25,907 nt of DNA from MVRV01 sp964469905 (GCA_964469905.1 CAYXZW010000041.1:1-25907), one strand, 5' to 3'. Positions 1-8,376 are shown, counted from the first letter of the stretch. The notes: generated from the letters alone by a model not told the origin. Numbers and translations: made by a program.

Positions 1-1021
1 TTTGTTCTGGAGACGTTCTTACATTAATAACTGCCTGCGGGCAAAGCTTTTTTATTGCCGCAATGTTATTGCTTCGCGGTCCGCGGAAACTGGAAACATC
101 GGAATTGTGCAATTTAAAGGATATTTCCCGGGTTTCACCAGGGATTTGCTCCAGAAGCTGCCTTGTTTTATCATAATAAATCGCTGCGAGGACAAGGCTG
201 CCAAAAGCCGGATGCAATGGCCCGGCGAGCACGGCGTCATCATTTTCCATTTCTTCTGTTTTGTGCAGGCCGGTGCGAATTACACGGATTCCCGCGGCCG
301 ATAGTTTTTCCCAAGCCAGGGCGCATAAACTGACAGCTTCCGCCAATGGCAACGGTTGATAATTCCCCTCTTTAAATTCCGCGGCCAAAGCGGTGCCGCG
401 AAAAACAACAACAGGATGAATACGGACCATATCCGGTTTTAGTTCAATTGTTTTTTCGAGACTATAGACAAAGCCATTTTTGGTGTCTTTAGGCAGGCCA
501 GCCATTAAATGAAGGCTGGTTTGAAAATTATCTTCTTTTAAAAGACGAATTGCCTTTATGGTGTCGGCACCATTATGTCCTCTTTGCGCAAATTGCAGAA
601 CATCATCAATAAAAGACTGCGCGCCTATTTCCACTGTGGTGACGCCATATCTTTTCAGGCGTGCCAGAATGCCCTCGTCTATGTAATCCGGCCGTGTCGA
701 CACTCTGATAGCGTGGACAAGACCTGCCTGCAGGTAAGATTGAGCCCAGGAAAGAAGATGCTCTTGATACACCTTTTCAATTCCCGTAAAACTGCCGCCG
801 TAAAAGGCAATTTCGACAAGGCGGGATTTGTCCTTATTCCATCCCAGGTAAGAATTAACTTCATTTTTAAAATATTCTTTATTGAGTTTCTGCGGATGAT
901 TTCCGGCCGCAATCTTCTGGTTGCAAAAGATGCAACGATGCGGACAGCCGCTGTTCATAACGAATATCGGTATGATCAATGGCTTGGCGGTAGTTTTTTT
1001 AAGATGATTATTCTTTCTCAT
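1..1021 (-). CDS. Elp3-like radical SAM protein (C-terminus off the window)
   Basis: Translating the reverse strand from the ATG at 1021 gives 340 residues with no stop up to the left edge, so the 3' end is missing. The N-terminus has the radical SAM cluster motif CPHRCIFC (Cys26, Cys30, Cys33, spacing CX3CX2C), followed by AFYGGSFTG and a TTVEIGAQSF segment, typical of the Elp3-like/COG1243 radical SAM group. No acetyltransferase domain is visible in the part present. Members of this group bind a 4Fe-4S cluster and S-adenosylmethionine; the bacterial short form has no firmly assigned reaction. The start overlaps the end of rnc by 14 bases, implying translational coupling and co-transcription from the mtaB promoter. 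The same rnc neighbourhood is known in other anaerobes. Family confidence is high, exact function unknown. Confidence 0.85.
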   Translation of the reverse strand, partial: MRKNNHLKKTTAKPLIIPIFVMNSGCPHRCIFCNQKIAAGNHPQKLNKEYFKNEVNSYLGWNKDKSRLVEIAFYGGSFTGIEKVYQEHLLSWAQSYLQAGLVHAIRVSTRPDYIDEGILARLKRYGVTTVEIGAQSFIDDVLQFAQRGHNGADTIKAIRLLKEDNFQTSLHLMAGLPKDTKNGFVYSLEKTIELKPDMVRIHPVVVFRGTALAAEFKEGNYQPLPLAEAVSLCALAWEKLSAAGIRVIRTGLHKTEEMENDDAVLAGPLHPAFGSLVLAAIYYDKTRQLLEQIPGETREISFKLHNSDVSSFRGPRSNNIAAIKKLCPQAVINVRTSPEQ

Positions 1022-1748
1022 TGTGCAGTTTCTGCCATGCCTTTTGTGCCGCCTGCTTTTCGGCTTCTTTTTTGCTTTTGCCCTTGCCGGTCTGGATTGC
1101 TTCCCCGGCAATAGTTACTTCCACGGCGAATGTTTTTGCATGGTCGGGTCCGCAGGAATCAATAATTCTGTAAGCGGGCGCAGTTTTATATGTCTTTTGG
1201 CAAAATTCCTGCAGGGCGGTTTTGTAGTCAAAATATTGAGAATGCAAGCTGTCATCATTTAAAAGTGGTCCCATTATTTTTTTTAAGATTGATTTTGTTT
1301 TGGCAAAACCGGCATCAAGATATATTGCGGCAATCACTGCTTCGAAAGCATTGGCCAGGAGAGAATCCTTAGAGCGCCCGCCGGAGATTTCTTCTCCTTT
1401 ACCCAGTAACAGGCAGGTGCCGATTCCCAGCTTGTGCGCCATTTCGGCCAGTGGTTTTTCGTTAACGATAGCTGCACGGATTTTGGAAAGAGTGCCTTCG
1501 GAAAAATCAGCATATTTTCTAACCAGGATGTCGCTTACGCAAACACCCAGAACGGCATCACCGAGAAATTCATATCGTTCATTGTCGGCAATGGCTAGTT
1601 GCGGATTTTCATTCACATAAGAGCGATGGGTAAGGGCAGTTTCCAATAACGCTATATTGCGGAAACTATAGGAAAGCCTTTTTCCTAACCCTTTTAGTGC
1701 TTCGATCCTTTTTTTATTAGGTAATGATTTTGCCATAAAGCTTTCCAT
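1008..1748 (-). CDS. rnc: Ribonuclease III
   Basis: This 246-residue protein would be the double-strand-specific endoribonuclease that processes rRNA precursors and structured mRNAs. The family signature NERYEFLGDAVL is at residues 56-67, with acidic metal-binding residues Glu60, Asp64 and, in the ANAFEAVIAAIYLD helix, Glu136. A double-stranded-RNA-binding domain follows at about 173-243, with the GKGKSKKEAEKQAA segment near its end. Length is normal for bacterial RNase III. A second in-frame ATG at 1736 (residue 5) has GGAAAG just upstream and may be the real start. The gene overlaps the end of mtaB by about 32 bases and the radical SAM gene by 14, so the three form a tight operon. Confidence 0.95.
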   Translation of the reverse strand: MESFMAKSLPNKKRIEALKGLGKRLSYSFRNIALLETALTHRSYVNENPQLAIADNERYEFLGDAVLGVCVSDILVRKYADFSEGTLSKIRAAIVNEKPLAEMAHKLGIGTCLLLGKGEEISGGRSKDSLLANAFEAVIAAIYLDAGFAKTKSILKKIMGPLLNDDSLHSQYFDYKTALQEFCQKTYKTAPAYRIIDSCGPDHAKTFAVEVTIAGEAIQTGKGKSKKEAEKQAAQKAWQKLHNEKE

Positions 1749-3087
1749 TTAGATATTTTTCTGCATTTATTGTTACGATTTTGTTAACTGAAGAAGAAAA
1801 ATTTCCGTCCAGCAAAAATGGCAAATAGTTTTGTGAAAATCCTTTAAGTAGCCCCGTCTTTTTGTCTTTTGTGCTTTCCACGAGTATCTTGAGCGGTTTT
1901 CCCAAAAAACGCAATGCAAATTTTTCCCGTTTTTGTGTACTTAAATTTCTCAAAATAGTTGCCCGTTCGTTTTTTACGGCCTGTGGTATTCGGGGCTGAA
2001 GTTTTTCTGCCGCTGTTCCCGGTCTTGGTGAATAGGGAAAAACATGGAGATAGGCAACTGGTAAATTTCCCAGCAACTTTAAAGTGTTTTCGAATTGCTT
2101 TTCACTTTCCGAGGGAAAGCCGACCATGACATCAACGCCAATAGCCACATTACTGATTGAGGAATAAATATTGTCCATAAGATTACGGTAGAAAAGAGTA
2201 TCATAATCTCTTTTCATTAACTGAAGAATCCGGTCATCGCCGCTTTGCAAAGGAATGTGCAAATGCGGGCAAAGCAGGTCTGAATCTTTAAAAATATTCA
2301 GCAAATCGGGAGTTACTTCCCGTGGCTCAATAGAACTCAACCGGATCCTCATGTTTTCCTGCCGGTTGTCAATCTGCTGTAAAATCTGAGAAATATTGGT
2401 GGCTGGATTAAGATCCTGTCCGTAAATTCCCAGATGAATTCCGGTCAGAACAATTTCTTTATAACCTTTCTGAGTCAGTTTGGCCAGGGCGGCGAAGACT
2501 TCCGGCGGCGCCAGAGAGCGGCTGTTCCCGCGGGCAAAGGGCACTACACAGTAACTGCAAAACGAATTGCATCCATCCTGAATTTTTAGAAATGCTCGCG
2601 TACGGTCACTAAATGTGGCAAGCGACATGTTACAAAATTTATCCTGTTGGAATATGTTGTTGATAAAAACGCGTGGGGATATATCTGACTTGTTTTGCAG
2701 CAGAGTTGCTATCTGATCTTTGCAATCGTTGCCCACAACCAAAGTTACTTCATCCAGTGCTGCGATATCCCTAGAGGCGATTTGAGCATAACATCCGGTT
2801 ACCAGAATTTTAGCCTGCGGGTTAGTCTTGTGAGCCCTGCGGATTAATTGGCGGGATTGCCAATCGGAAGATGCCGTAACAGTGCAGGTGTTAATGATGT
2901 AAATATCAGCAACGGCATTGAAGGGCACTAATAAGAAATTATTTTTTTGCAAATCTTCTTCCAGTGCGGCCGATTCATAGCGGTTTACCTTGCAACCTAA
3001 AGTTGCAATTCCAACTTTGCAAGGATGCGCTGAAGTGAGTTCAGGTTTTAGGGATAAAGATTGTAATTCTTCCGGTGTTTTGTTCAA
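1717..3087 (-). CDS. mtaB: tRNA t6A37 methylthiotransferase MtaB
   Basis: The 456-residue protein has the layout of the MiaB/RimO/MtaB radical SAM methylthiotransferases. An N-terminal UPF0004 domain holds cluster cysteines Cys32 (TLGCKVN), Cys68 (INTCTVT) and Cys99 (TGCYAQ). A radical SAM domain has DGCNSFCSYC (Cys173, Cys177, Cys180), and a TRAM-like tail follows. TLGCKVN is the form typical of MtaB, which converts t6A to ms2t6A at position 37 of ANN-decoding tRNAs; MiaB usually has a different residue pattern there. The first codon is TTG at 3087; no in-frame ATG lies between it and the conserved TLGCKVN, so a TTG start is accepted despite a weak ribosome-binding site. It is first in the operon with rnc and the Elp3-like gene. 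Confidence 0.9.
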   Translation of the reverse strand: MNKTPEELQSLSLKPELTSAHPCKVGIATLGCKVNRYESAALEEDLQKNNFLLVPFNAVADIYIINTCTVTASSDWQSRQLIRRAHKTNPQAKILVTGCYAQIASRDIAALDEVTLVVGNDCKDQIATLLQNKSDISPRVFINNIFQQDKFCNMSLATFSDRTRAFLKIQDGCNSFCSYCVVPFARGNSRSLAPPEVFAALAKLTQKGYKEIVLTGIHLGIYGQDLNPATNISQILQQIDNRQENMRIRLSSIEPREVTPDLLNIFKDSDLLCPHLHIPLQSGDDRILQLMKRDYDTLFYRNLMDNIYSSISNVAIGVDVMVGFPSESEKQFENTLKLLGNLPVAYLHVFPYSPRPGTAAEKLQPRIPQAVKNERATILRNLSTQKREKFALRFLGKPLKILVESTKDKKTGLLKGFSQNYLPFLLDGNFSSSVNKIVTINAEKYLNGKLYGKIIT

Positions 3088-3113
3088 TCTAATTCTCGAT
3101 GCTTTTTGTCGCG

Positions 3114-3142
3114 AATTTAGTAGGTGGATTTGAGTTTGTCAA
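3114..3142 (-). promoter_or_regulatory. Sigma-70-type promoter of the mtaB-rnc operon
   Basis: On the reverse strand there is TTGACA (3142-3137), a 17-base spacer, then TAAATT (3119-3114). The -10 ends about 27 bases before the TTG start of mtaB, a sensible position for a leader. The match is visual and untested. Confidence 0.6.
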
Positions 3143-3216
3143 GATAAACAAAATATGGATTTTAGAAGAAATATGAGATAGATTAGCAAAGAAATTAGGG
3201 AAGGGAGTTAACGATT

Positions 3217-3555
3217 ATGGATGCGATTACCGGATATTTGATTGCAAATCCGACTGTTTTTAAGGTTATGGTCGTCTTAGTTCTGATCGTCGTTGCCTAT
3301 TTCATTTTCAAGCAATTCCTCAAGCTTTCACTGGTCCTGCTGCTGATAGTACTTGCCGGTGCCGGCTATCACTATTTCAATAATCCTGAGAAAATGTCCG
3401 AAGATGTCAAAAAATCAATTACTACTGTGAAGTCCGGTGTGGAAAAGGGTAAAAGCTTATATAAAGATTCTAAAGATCTGATCGACAAATCCAAAAAAGT
3501 GCCGGAAGATGTCAGTAAGTTTTTTAAAAGCTCGGAAGATAAAGCCGCAAAATAA
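3217..3555 (+). CDS. Small two-helix membrane protein, unknown function
   Basis: A 112-residue protein with no family I recognise. Two hydrophobic helices (about residues 13-31 and 36-53) are separated by a short basic turn (FKQFLK), suggesting a helical hairpin in the inner membrane. The rest (about 56-112) is hydrophilic, lysine-rich and predicted helical, with repeated KS/VKKS/KDSKD-type patches, and would be cytoplasmic or periplasmic depending on topology. A good purine-rich ribosome-binding site (GGGAAGGGAG) precedes the ATG. The metalloprotease gene follows 56 bases downstream on the same strand, so the two may be co-transcribed; the small protein could be its membrane partner, but that is only inferred from proximity. 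Confidence 0.65.
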   Translation: MDAITGYLIANPTVFKVMVVLVLIVVAYFIFKQFLKLSLVLLLIVLAGAGYHYFNNPEKMSEDVKKSITTVKSGVEKGKSLYKDSKDLIDKSKKVPEDVSKFFKSSEDKAAK

Positions 3556-3611
3556 ACTTTTTATGCTTTTGCGCAACTGCTGGTATTCATTTTACGGTCT
3601 GAATTATTCAT

Positions 3612-4523
3612 ATGTCGAACCTGCCTAAGTACATAAGTTGGACATTATTGTTTCTGCTTAGCCTCTTGATTATTTTCGCTGTTATTATTTTACGGACGCC
3701 AAAGCCCTGCCAGGAGAGTATAACTTATCGTATAAATAGAGTAGACGATAGGTTTGGTCTTACCCGTCAAGAGTTTGCGTTGGCGGTGAATATGGCGGCA
3801 GCAATGTGGGGAAAACCATTGGGCCGGGAGATATTTCGTGAAGATTCCTCAGGGGCAATAGAAATAAACCTGATTTATGATTACCGGCAGGAATCCTCGG
3901 ATAAACTCAAGCTTCTCAATTATAAAATAGGTAATACAAAAACTTCTTATGATGATTTGAAAGTTCGCCTGGATAATTTGCAGACGGAATATAATCAAAT
4001 GAGTGCAGAGCTGGCTGGCAATCTTAGTGTCTATAATTCACGCCTCAATGCATTTAATGCCAATGTGGAATATTGGAACAGGCAGGGCGGGGTAAGAGAA
4101 AATGTTCATAAAAATCTGATGCAGGAAAGAGATGAATTGAATTCTCTGCGGGAAAAGATGCAGGTGCGGCAAGATGATATCAGAAGATTGACAGACACAA
4201 TTGACAGCATGGTTGTTGTCATCAATGAAATTGCCACCAACATTAACTTGGACTTAGTAAGTTACCGGAATACCGGAGATGCTCTCGGGCGCGAATTTTG
4301 TGAGGGATTGTATGAAAGCAGGAGCGGCAGGCAAACAATCAACATCTACCAGTTTGACAACGACAACCGGCTTACGCGTGTTCTTGCCCACGAATTCGGC
4401 CATGCATTAAAACTGAATCACAGTAGCGACGCCAGTGCAGTTATGTACAGATTAATTCAATCCGACGTAATCGAACTTTCACCCGATGATATAGCTGCTT
4501 TGCAGAAGAGATGTGATAATTAG
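3612..4523 (+). CDS. Membrane-anchored matrixin-like zinc metalloprotease with internal coiled coil
   Basis: A 303-residue protein. One N-terminal transmembrane segment (about residues 9-29) is followed by a stretch (about 36-90: ITYRINRVDDRF, AAAMWGKPL, IEINLIYD) that resembles the first half of a matrixin catalytic domain. Residues about 95-215 are a long hydrophilic heptad-like coiled coil. The catalytic helix is HEFGHALKLNH at 260-270 (His260, Glu261, His264, His270), with a plausible Met-turn at AVMYRL (Met278). The metzincin consensus HEXXHXXGXXH normally has Gly where Lys267 stands here. No clear ribosome-binding site precedes the ATG. The catalytic part would lie outside the cytoplasm if the anchor is a simple signal anchor. 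Zinc-protease assignment is strong by motif; substrate is unknown. Confidence 0.75.
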   Translation: MSNLPKYISWTLLFLLSLLIIFAVIILRTPKPCQESITYRINRVDDRFGLTRQEFALAVNMAAAMWGKPLGREIFREDSSGAIEINLIYDYRQESSDKLKLLNYKIGNTKTSYDDLKVRLDNLQTEYNQMSAELAGNLSVYNSRLNAFNANVEYWNRQGGVRENVHKNLMQERDELNSLREKMQVRQDDIRRLTDTIDSMVVVINEIATNINLDLVSYRNTGDALGREFCEGLYESRSGRQTINIYQFDNDNRLTRVLAHEFGHALKLNHSSDASAVMYRLIQSDVIELSPDDIAALQKRCDN

Positions 4524-4529
4524 CGCCCC

Positions 4530-6050
4530 TCAGGAAATGAACAGATTAGTCGTGGAAAAATTCGGGTCGCTGGTTAAATTTACTCCCATACGTCTGAGGC
4601 CTGCCTCATCTCCGGGCGTGGGAATATGTGTCATGTGAATTTCACACTGCTGAAGATCCTTTAATTTTTCTAATGCCAGTTCCGCGGCCGGATTTGATGT
4701 CGAACTGATGCTCAGTGCGATCAGAGCCTCTTCTAGATCAAGACTGACGTTCTTTTCATCGAGTATTTCCGTTTTCAACTTGCGGATCGAATCAGTAATG
4801 TTTGCCGGCAGTAATTTAATCTTTTCCGGAACGCCAGCTAAATGCTTGATGGCATGAATGATAACACTGGAGGCGGCGTGCATTAGAGGTGAATTGCTGC
4901 CGGTAATAATGGTGCCGTCTTTCAGTTCTATAGCTGCTCCGCAATAGATACCTTCATTACCCTTGTCTTGTTCCAGGGCTTCACTTGCTGCATCGCGTGC
5001 CGGTTTTACAACTTTTCTATCTTCCGGCTTAATATTGAAATCGTTAAGAAAAAGTTCAACCCGTTGGACTGTTTCTTTGTCGGTGAAACCCATTGCATAT
5101 TCGCAGCGGTAACGGAAATAACGGCGAATGATTTCCTGTTTGGCCGCCTCTTTGGCAACATCATCATTGATAATAGCAAACCCGGCGCGGTTCACACCCA
5201 TATCCGTCGGTGAACGATAGAAAGATTCCTGACCGGTAATTTTCTCCAGAATTCGTTTTAATACCGGAAATACTTCCACATCACGATTGTAATTAATTGA
5301 CTTTTCTCCGTAAGCTTCCAGATGAAAGGGATCTATCTGATTAAAATCACGAATGTCGGCAGTTGCTGCTTCGTAGGCTACGTTAACGGGATGCTTCAGC
5401 GGTATGTTCCAGATGGGGAATGTTTCAAATTTTGCGTACCCTGACTTAATGCCCCTTCTGTAGTCATGGTAAAGTTGCGACAGGCAGGTTGCCAGTTTTC
5501 CGCTGCCCGGTCCCGGTCCTGTAACAATAACGAGAGGTTTATCAGTTGTGATGTAATCATTGATGCCATATCCTTCATCGCTGACGATCAGTTCCACATT
5601 GGTTGGATATCCTTTGGTGTAACGGTGAGTGAATACCTTGATGTTTCTTCTTTCCAGCTTGTTTTTAAAAAGTATGGCTGAGGGCTGGTTTTCAAATCGA
5701 GTAATGACGACGCCCATAACATTGATATTCCACCCTCTCAGGTCGTCGATTAATTTCAGAGCATCAGAGTCGTAAGTTATTCCAAAATCAGCCCGGATTT
5801 TTTTTCTCTCAATATCTCCTGCATAGATGCAAAGAACAATATCTGCCCTGTCCTTCAATTCTGTAATTAGTCTCATTTTTACATTAGGATCGTAACCGGG
5901 TAAAACCCTGGCAGCATGGTAATCAAAAAGAAGTTTGCCGCCAAACTCCAGATAGAGCTTATTGTTAAATCGTTCTACTCTTTTGAGAATTTCAGCAGTC
6001 TGTTCTTTGATGTATTTTTCGTTGTCGAATCCTTTTATTTGAATGCTCAT
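4530..6050 (-). CDS. DUF1846 (UPF0371) family protein
   Basis: I take the ATG at 6050 as the start, giving 506 residues. It puts the family-typical GFDNEKYIKEQ at the very N-terminus and has AGGGAGG upstream; the reading frame stays open to an ATG at 6101, but those 17 extra residues look non-native. Recognisable DUF1846 blocks are LYLEFGGKLLFDYHAARVLP, a glycine-rich GPGPGSGK at about 178-185 that resembles a P-loop, and SPTDMGVNRAGFAI further on. Length is normal for the family, which is widespread in anaerobes and Firmicutes; I know of no firmly established biochemical role. The gene is convergent with the metalloprotease gene, only six bases apart. Confidence 0.85.
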   Translation of the reverse strand: MSIQIKGFDNEKYIKEQTAEILKRVERFNNKLYLEFGGKLLFDYHAARVLPGYDPNVKMRLITELKDRADIVLCIYAGDIERKKIRADFGITYDSDALKLIDDLRGWNINVMGVVITRFENQPSAILFKNKLERRNIKVFTHRYTKGYPTNVELIVSDEGYGINDYITTDKPLVIVTGPGPGSGKLATCLSQLYHDYRRGIKSGYAKFETFPIWNIPLKHPVNVAYEAATADIRDFNQIDPFHLEAYGEKSINYNRDVEVFPVLKRILEKITGQESFYRSPTDMGVNRAGFAIINDDVAKEAAKQEIIRRYFRYRCEYAMGFTDKETVQRVELFLNDFNIKPEDRKVVKPARDAASEALEQDKGNEGIYCGAAIELKDGTIITGSNSPLMHAASSVIIHAIKHLAGVPEKIKLLPANITDSIRKLKTEILDEKNVSLDLEEALIALSISSTSNPAAELALEKLKDLQQCEIHMTHIPTPGDEAGLRRMGVNLTSDPNFSTTNLFIS

Positions 6051-6119
6051 GAGTGTTGCGGTGCCTCCCTGAACGTGGATTAGTGCGATAAAGAAGTACA
6101 AAAGTGTAATTAATAAAGA

Positions 6120-6146
6120 ACATTAATGTATAAAAATAATTAATGT
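6120..6146. promoter_or_regulatory. AT-rich palindrome upstream of the DUF1846 gene
   Basis: ACATTAATGT (6120-6129) is a perfect 10-base palindrome, and ATTAATGT at 6139-6146 repeats its right half. The pair could be a regulator binding site in the DUF1846 5' region, or chance in AT-rich DNA. The rest of the 6102-6330 gap shows nothing else I can name. Confidence 0.25.
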
Positions 6147-6330
6147 CTCATATATCAATCGGGGTTATTTGGCCAAGTGTTTTTACTAAAAAATTTATTT
6201 ATGCGATGGGAACGCCTGACATATTAATCTGATAATAGAATGCTGTTGGCGCAGGCTGATTAAGTAGATTGTTTGTAAAAATTCTGAAGGCAGTAGTCTG
6301 TGGGATATGCTGTGTTAAATCTGATCACAA

Positions 6331-6741
6331 TTAGAGAAGATTGATTTCCATGGCGCGAACGGGGCAGGCAGATACGCAAAGTTCGCATCCGTTGCATTTT
6401 TCGGGATCAAAGAGAACTTTTTGGGTTTGCTTTTCAAATGATAACGCGCCGGTTGGGCAAAATGCAGTACAGGCACCGCAATGAACACACTTGTCGATGT
6501 TTTGACTGACACTTTTCGATAAAGGCTCTACTTTGAGCCCCATTTCTTTTAAAAAAAGAATGCCGCGGTCGAAGTTTTCTTTAAGTCCGCTGAGCTCGAG
6601 AACAATAACGCCTTCCCGGCGGGGAAATATCCTTGCTTTAAGAATATTAAAGACCAAATCATATTGTTTAACGAGCTGACAAATTATCGGCTGTTGAACA
6701 ATATCCGGTGTATAACGAATCACTATCTTTTTCGAGTACAT
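6331..6741 (-). CDS. NIL-domain dicluster ferredoxin
   Basis: 136 residues. The N-terminal half (about 1-75) looks like a NIL domain, the ligand-binding fold found at the end of methionine ABC transporter ATPases. The C-terminal half carries two classic 4Fe-4S motifs: CVHCGACTAFCP (Cys85, 88, 91, 95) and CNGCELCVSACP (Cys116, 119, 122, 126). NIL-ferredoxins work with DUF39/COG1900 proteins in an anaerobic route from aspartate semialdehyde to homocysteine in some methanogens and sulfate reducers. No DUF39 gene is in this window, so that role is possible but not shown here. The ribosome-binding site is weak (TAAGG about 15 bases upstream). Confidence 0.88.
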   Translation of the reverse strand: MYSKKIVIRYTPDIVQQPIICQLVKQYDLVFNILKARIFPRREGVIVLELSGLKENFDRGILFLKEMGLKVEPLSKSVSQNIDKCVHCGACTAFCPTGALSFEKQTQKVLFDPEKCNGCELCVSACPVRAMEINLL

Positions 6742-6874
6742 AGCTTATGTCTTTAACCTTAGGAATTCGCGGCATGTTAAGGGATAGAGAAAACATTGTC
6801 AAGGCAATTTATATTGTGTGTCAGAAGCAGATAAATATTCTGACAGTGTTTAATGCATATCAGTTCAAGTACTT

Positions 6875-7333
6875 TTACCGAATATTGACATCTACTGCAA
6901 ATTGGCCGAAGGCAGTGTTAAATGGAATGATGATACTTGGACCATCCAGAGCATGTTTGATTTCATGGCCTTTGCCGGATACTACTGTGGGGATGCCGGC
7001 GGTTACAATAAGACCTTTGCTTTGCATTCTCTTGCGGGCATCGCCGGAAATAATATTTGTTATTTCAGCAGCCGTATCCTGAACCATGTCGTTGATGCCG
7101 CCGATCTCTTCTCCCAGCATGTTGGATACGATCTTGAGGATACAGCTCTCGGAAAAGCTCAAGGCCAACGACCCCTTCATGGAACCGGAAAATATGATGA
7201 TTCCGGATACGTCGCCAGTGGCTAGTTTGTCCTTTTTTAAAAAGGGCTTTCCGGCAGTTACATCCATAAACGCCATGATTTTCAAAACATGAATTGAGCT
7301 ATCCGCAAAGGCGTTAATGACATCGACATTCAT
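6875..7333 (-). CDS. CheX-like chemotaxis phosphatase family protein
   Basis: 152 residues matching the CheC/CheX/FliY fold in layout: a GIIIFSGSMKGSLALSFSE strand-turn-strand block, then the helix DTAAEITNIISGDARK with the ExxN pair Glu90/Asn93 that positions water for dephosphorylation of CheY in this family, then a C-terminal sheet. It lies 26 bases downstream of the CheY-like gene on the same strand with a good ribosome-binding site (AGGAG), so the pair is probably a receiver and its own phosphatase. No other chemotaxis genes are in the window, so the output could be something other than flagellar motility. Confidence 0.8.
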   Translation of the reverse strand: MNVDVINAFADSSIHVLKIMAFMDVTAGKPFLKKDKLATGDVSGIIIFSGSMKGSLALSFSESCILKIVSNMLGEEIGGINDMVQDTAAEITNIISGDARKRMQSKGLIVTAGIPTVVSGKGHEIKHALDGPSIIIPFNTAFGQFAVDVNIR

Positions 7334-7359
7334 GATCGTTATACTCCTGAAAATGATAT

Positions 7360-7743
7360 TTAGGCTGTCTGCCCCATGACCCGGTTAACGCTGGCAACCA
7401 AATCATTGCGGGTAAAGGGTTTGGAAATAAAATCGTTAGCCCCGCTTTTGAATGCCTGATCCATGCTGACATCGCCGCCTTCCACTGACACCATTATAAA
7501 AGGAGTTTGCGCTGTTTCCTGATTTTCCCGGACCTTCAGCAAAAGTTCAATCCCGGTAATTCCCTTCATATTCCAGTCGGAGATAATGAGATCGATTTTT
7601 TTACTCTTTAAAATCCCCAGTGCCGAGACGCCGTCTTCTGCCTCATCGAAATTTTCATATCCTTCTTTTTCCAGAATAGCTCTGATAACAAGCCTGATTG
7701 GCTTGCTATCATCGACGATCATAATGGAGATGTCTTTATTCAT
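7360..7743 (-). CDS. Single-domain CheY-like response regulator
   Basis: 127 residues forming one receiver domain and nothing else. The acidic pocket is Asp11/Asp12, the phosphoacceptor is Asp56 (LIISDWNMKGITG), Ser86 takes the Thr/Ser position and Lys108 (SKPF) the conserved lysine. The WNMKG after the phosphoacceptor is like true CheY proteins. No DNA-binding output domain is present, so it must act by protein contact. It is followed closely by the CheX-like gene. The start has GAAGAGG upstream at suitable spacing. Which kinase feeds it is not visible; the hybrid kinase at 19511-21429 has its own receiver. Confidence 0.9.
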   Translation of the reverse strand: MNKDISIMIVDDSKPIRLVIRAILEKEGYENFDEAEDGVSALGILKSKKIDLIISDWNMKGITGIELLLKVRENQETAQTPFIMVSVEGGDVSMDQAFKSGANDFISKPFTRNDLVASVNRVMGQTA

Positions 7744-7880
7744 GCCGTGCCTCTTCAGTCTTTGTTTCGGGTGAATTAAAAATATTAAGAAGTATACGAA
7801 GAACGATATCGTTTGTCAATCTGATTATGCCATTCATGCTGCTATTTAATGATTCAATTCGAGTTGTTAATTACTTGTTG

Positions 7881-8354
7881 CTATTTGTTTTCAGTGGTTT
7901 TCGTTTTATCTATGTTTCCGGAAAAAACGTCGAAAAGAGCCTTGAACGGTAAAAGACTATTTAATGTTTGTGAATTGGCCGGAGAACGGTTTGCGCTTAG
8001 ATCAAGCCATTTTTTGTATTGGTCATCGGCCAGATCACGAAATAAAAGATAATTTTTAATAGTATGTTCCAGATATTTTTCGAAAAACTCACTCAAAACC
8101 GTTTCTCCATATTGAATAATCAAATAGAGCAGCGGGTTTGGTAAAAGATAATTCTTTTTACGGGCTTCTTCTAAAACAATTTGAGTTAAAATCGCTGCTG
8201 TAACGTCTTCACCGGTTTTGGCATCCAATACGGATATTTGCCTTCCTTGTCGAATGATATTAGTGACATAATCAAGAGTTACATATATGCTTTTTTCTGT
8301 GTCATAAAGACGGCGGTTGGTGTATTTTTTCAGCAATAGTTTCTGGGCATCCAT
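7881..8354 (-). CDS. phaR: PHA synthesis regulator PhaR
   Basis: 157 residues. The N-terminal PHB/PHA accumulation regulator DNA-binding domain (about 7-67) is unmistakable: LKKYTNRRLYDTEKSIYVTL, then a VLDAKTGEDVTAAILTQIV segment. A PHB_acc domain follows (about 70-110, LLYLIIQYGETVLSEFFEKYLE). PhaR is known to bind both PHA polymer and DNA, repressing phasin and its own gene until polymer appears. Here the gene is divergent from three phasin-like genes, the classic arrangement. GGAGTGA precedes the ATG. Candidate operators with a TTGCAA core lie upstream of both divergent units. Confidence 0.93.
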   Translation of the reverse strand: MDAQKLLLKKYTNRRLYDTEKSIYVTLDYVTNIIRQGRQISVLDAKTGEDVTAAILTQIVLEEARKKNYLLPNPLLYLIIQYGETVLSEFFEKYLEHTIKNYLLFRDLADDQYKKWLDLSANRSPANSQTLNSLLPFKALFDVFSGNIDKTKTTENK

Positions 8355-8376
8355 TTTTTATTCACTCCTTGCTTAA

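Noticed and set aside
575..1114. Plus-strand open frame of 179 codons
   Set aside because: It lies antisense to the Elp3-like radical SAM gene and the end of rnc, both with clear motifs; its product has no domain features.
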